Positions 62,153 to 64,000 of a stretch of DNA of 64,000 nt are shown here, in pieces; position 1 is the first letter of the stretch, and each line of letters starts with the position of its first letter. The stretch covers positions 6,263,001-6,327,000 of the forward strand of contig CM056559.1 in NCBI GenBank assembly GCA_029721515.1, read 5' to 3'. A program made the translations under genes and the position numbers. Below the pieces are notes generated by a model that was not told the DNA's origin, searched no databases, and worked only from the letters and a program-made list of their open reading frames with translations. The stretch is from Synanceia verrucosa (taxonomy: Eukaryota > Chordata > Actinopteri > Perciformes > Synanceiidae).

Positions 62153-62301
62153 TTTCCAGCAGCTGGTGGGGCTCCAAGAGGCTGGACTATGCTCTGTACT
62201 GCCCTGATGTGCTGACTGCCTTCCCAACAGTGGCTCTGCCTCACCTTTTTCATGCCTCCTACTGGGAATCCACTGACGTCGCAGCCTTTGTTCTCCGGCA
62301 G
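62153..62301 (+). CDS. pitpnm3: pitpnm3 exon 12 (residues 516-565, DDHD core)
   Basis: 149 nt, phase 1 in and phase 0 out. Encodes [40 protein letters not shown] and DVAAFVLRQ. Human is nearly identical ([20 protein letters not shown]...[18 protein letters not shown]). D527, H549 and D557 belong to the conserved Asp/His set that names the domain. Skipping would shift the frame. Confidence 0.97.
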
Positions 62302-63683
62302 GTGGGAAAACCTTGGTGACAGCCAGATGTTTTTCCCCAGCAAATTTCACAGCTTGGGAAAAGCACTGTCTCAGTAATAACTAAATATTTAAATTACATT
62401 TCATTTCACACGAAAACCACTAAAGACTTAATGCATGCTTTGTTTTTTAAACAGCAGTAAACACCTAGCCATCTCAGATTGAAGCTTCTCAACAAGACAA
62501 AATTATTATGCAGAGAAACGTAGGAGCTGAGTGAATGATAACTCATAACTCTCATGTCTCTCAACAGAGCCTCAGACAAGTGCCATATATTTTATCCCAC
62601 AACATTTGATTCTATGGCTGAAATCGAACAAATCTGGCCAGGATTCTATTGTTTATGCTACTTCATGTCTAAATGTAAAAGGGCAGGACAATTCTGCAAA
62701 AGGCAGAAAATAAATGGTGAATTTAAAGGTCTGCGAATGTCTTCTCAGCTTCATTTGAGCATTTCCATATCTCTGTCATCAATTTTTTAAGTCATAAGAA
62801 TCTGACCTCTGATCGGGTCAGTCTCATAGTGCACCAGTGCGTATGTCTTGTACTTAGTGAGAATTAAACCTTGAGCTGTGGCAGGGTTACTTCACTTTCT
62901 GCCTACTGAGCGCTCCATGAATATATCACATGATTACATTTATTGTGTATTTGTGCATCTGTAGAAATGATAAGCTTGTTCCCTATATCCTCAGACGCAC
63001 ACAAAGAGCTGGACGCAAACATTAAATAAATCAGACAAGTGTATTGTGTCATGCCCTCTTAAAAGCCCCGGCAGTCTTTGAACTTGACCGTTAGAAAGCA
63101 GAGCTGCCAGGGAAGAAAGGATTTTTTTTTTCTACGCGGCTGCTGTCTGCTGCAGCGTGTCGTCTTTGTTAGAAAACGTGAGGGGAATAAAGAGAGCACA
63201 CAGGAAAAAAAAAAGATGTGCTATCAACGGCACCAGGAAGCTAATAAACGCGACGACCATTATTTCGGTTCAGTGGTTTCCAGCTCCACTCGATGCTGTG
63301 TCATATTCAAGGATCATCACGGTGTTTCGAAAATAATTTGCTGAAGCTGAATCATTTACTTTCCCGCCCTCCAAGCTCAGTGGGTCTATGTAAGATAATG
63401 TCCTCCAATGTTATGAAACGAGTCAGGAATGATATAGTTGGATTCAAGCGGTTTTATTTGAGTGCTCCAAATCACCCCTGAGCCCTGAATCTGTGTCAGT
63501 GCTGCTCTGGTCACAAAAGCCATTAAAATAGTGATTTATGATCCCTAAACATAACATAATTTAAGGTTTCAGGTTATTTTTCTTTAATGCATAAATGTGC
63601 AGAAAGTGTTGAGGTGAGACTAGAGTTATTACTGATTAACAGAAGGATATGAGTCTTATAGTTGCATGTGTTTTTCTTGACAG
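62302..63683 (+). other. pitpnm3: pitpnm3 intron 12 (1.4 kb)
   Basis: Donor GTGGGA, acceptor TTTTTCTTGACAG. AT-rich unique sequence with short poly(A)/poly(T) runs near 63120-63220. No repeat family or exon recognised. Confidence 0.85.
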
Positions 63684-63800
63684 CTCATGCGGTGTGACTG
63701 TGTGAAAACCCAGGAAGCAGATAAGTTGGGCTCTGCTCCGTACTCTCCCTCCAGCCCGCGAGAAAAATGGCTCAGAAGGAGGACGCACGTCAAACTGAGG
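63684..63800 (+). CDS. pitpnm3: pitpnm3 exon 13 (residues 566-604), last exon in window
   Basis: 117 nt, phase 0 at both ends (donor CTGAGG|GTACTG). Encodes LMRCDCVKTQEADKLGSAPY then SPSSPREKWLRRRTHVKLR, matching human PREKWLRKRTQVKLR. It lies between DDHD and the LNS2 region. Intron 13 runs from 63801 past the window end. Confidence 0.95.
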
Positions 63801-64000
63801 GTACTGAATTATTTGGTTCGTTTAGTTTGCATGAAAATACTTCTGCCCCAATTTGCTCTGCTAGCAGAAATGTGGCTTTGCAACTTTCAGAAGTTGATTT
63901 TCAAACTTTATGAGAACAAAATCATGAATATTTTAACCCAGCACTTTGGCTTGGACACTTGGATATACGCAAGCAGGGATGTTGTCTCTAAGGTGCCTCT

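Larger units (their letters stand above)
5067..64000 (+). other. pitpnm3: pitpnm3 gene (Nir1), 5' portion: 13 coding exons, truncated by the window end
   Basis: Thirteen exons join with consistent phases into 604 residues (1812 nt, no internal stop). The match is to PITPNM3 rather than PITPNM1/2: the protein starts just before the FFAT motif with no PI-transfer domain, and it contains the PITPNM3-type stretch GMSQWNSNDLVEQIET. Known of the family: Nir proteins are peripheral membrane proteins at ER contact sites that bind VAP through FFAT and carry DDHD and LNS2 domains. PITPNM3 lacks lipid-transfer activity of its own, binds PYK2, has been proposed as a CCL18 receptor, and is linked to cone-rod dystrophy 5 in human. 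Here residues 35-41 are FFAT, about 105-255 the conserved Nir region, and about 362 onward DDHD. The human protein is about 974 residues, so roughly the last 370, including LNS2, lie outside. Confidence 0.93.

Noticed and set aside
1..64000. CRISPR arrays, operons, prokaryotic defence systems, viral genomes
   Set aside because: Tandem arrays here are vertebrate micro/minisatellites without spacer structure, and no prokaryotic or intact viral coding sequence was seen.

Overview
This is vertebrate nuclear DNA, almost certainly from a ray-finned (teleost) fish and probably a percomorph. The grounds are small protein-coding exons with GT-AG boundaries spread over tens of kilobases, abundant (TG)n/(CA)n tracts, and repeat types familiar from fish genomes: hAT-like and TTAA-target MITEs, a tRNA-headed SINE-like repeat with a GATG tail, and an L2-like LINE 3' end. 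There are no prokaryotic-type genes, no CRISPR array and no operon. Nearly all long open frames are chance frames in introns or repeats.

Layout. Positions 447-600 hold what looks like the last coding exon of an upstream gene. Its identity is inferred mainly from gene order as KIAA0753/moonraker, a centriolar-satellite protein gene that lies next to PITPNM3 in human in the same orientation. About 4 kb of intergenic DNA follows. A CpG-rich promoter and first exon lie at about 4600-5190.

From 5067 to the end of the window runs one gene on the + strand that I identify as pitpnm3 (Nir1, membrane-associated phosphatidylinositol transfer protein family member 3). I reconstructed 13 coding exons: 5067-5091, 20236-20331, 30200-30307, 39331-39401, 39523-39743, 51729-51918, 53076-53198, 53771-53955, 56533-56690, 56813-56983, 61800-61997, 62153-62301 and 63684-63800. 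All splice phases agree, and together they encode the first 604 residues. These cover a short N-terminus with an FFAT (VAP-binding) motif and no PI-transfer domain, a conserved region of the Nir family, and most of the DDHD domain. The C-terminal LNS2 region lies beyond the window.

The introns are mostly unique, AT-rich sequence, broken by transposon remnants with recognisable terminal repeats and target-site duplications, and by micro- and minisatellites. I see no previously undescribed gene system. The most interesting signals concern pre-mRNA processing of pitpnm3. Exon 3 preserves frame when skipped and sits between complementary (TG)n and (CA)n tracts. It also has a tandem NAGNAG acceptor exactly at the FFAT motif. 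Exon 12 has a (TG)23-TTT acceptor of the kind known from CFTR intron 8.
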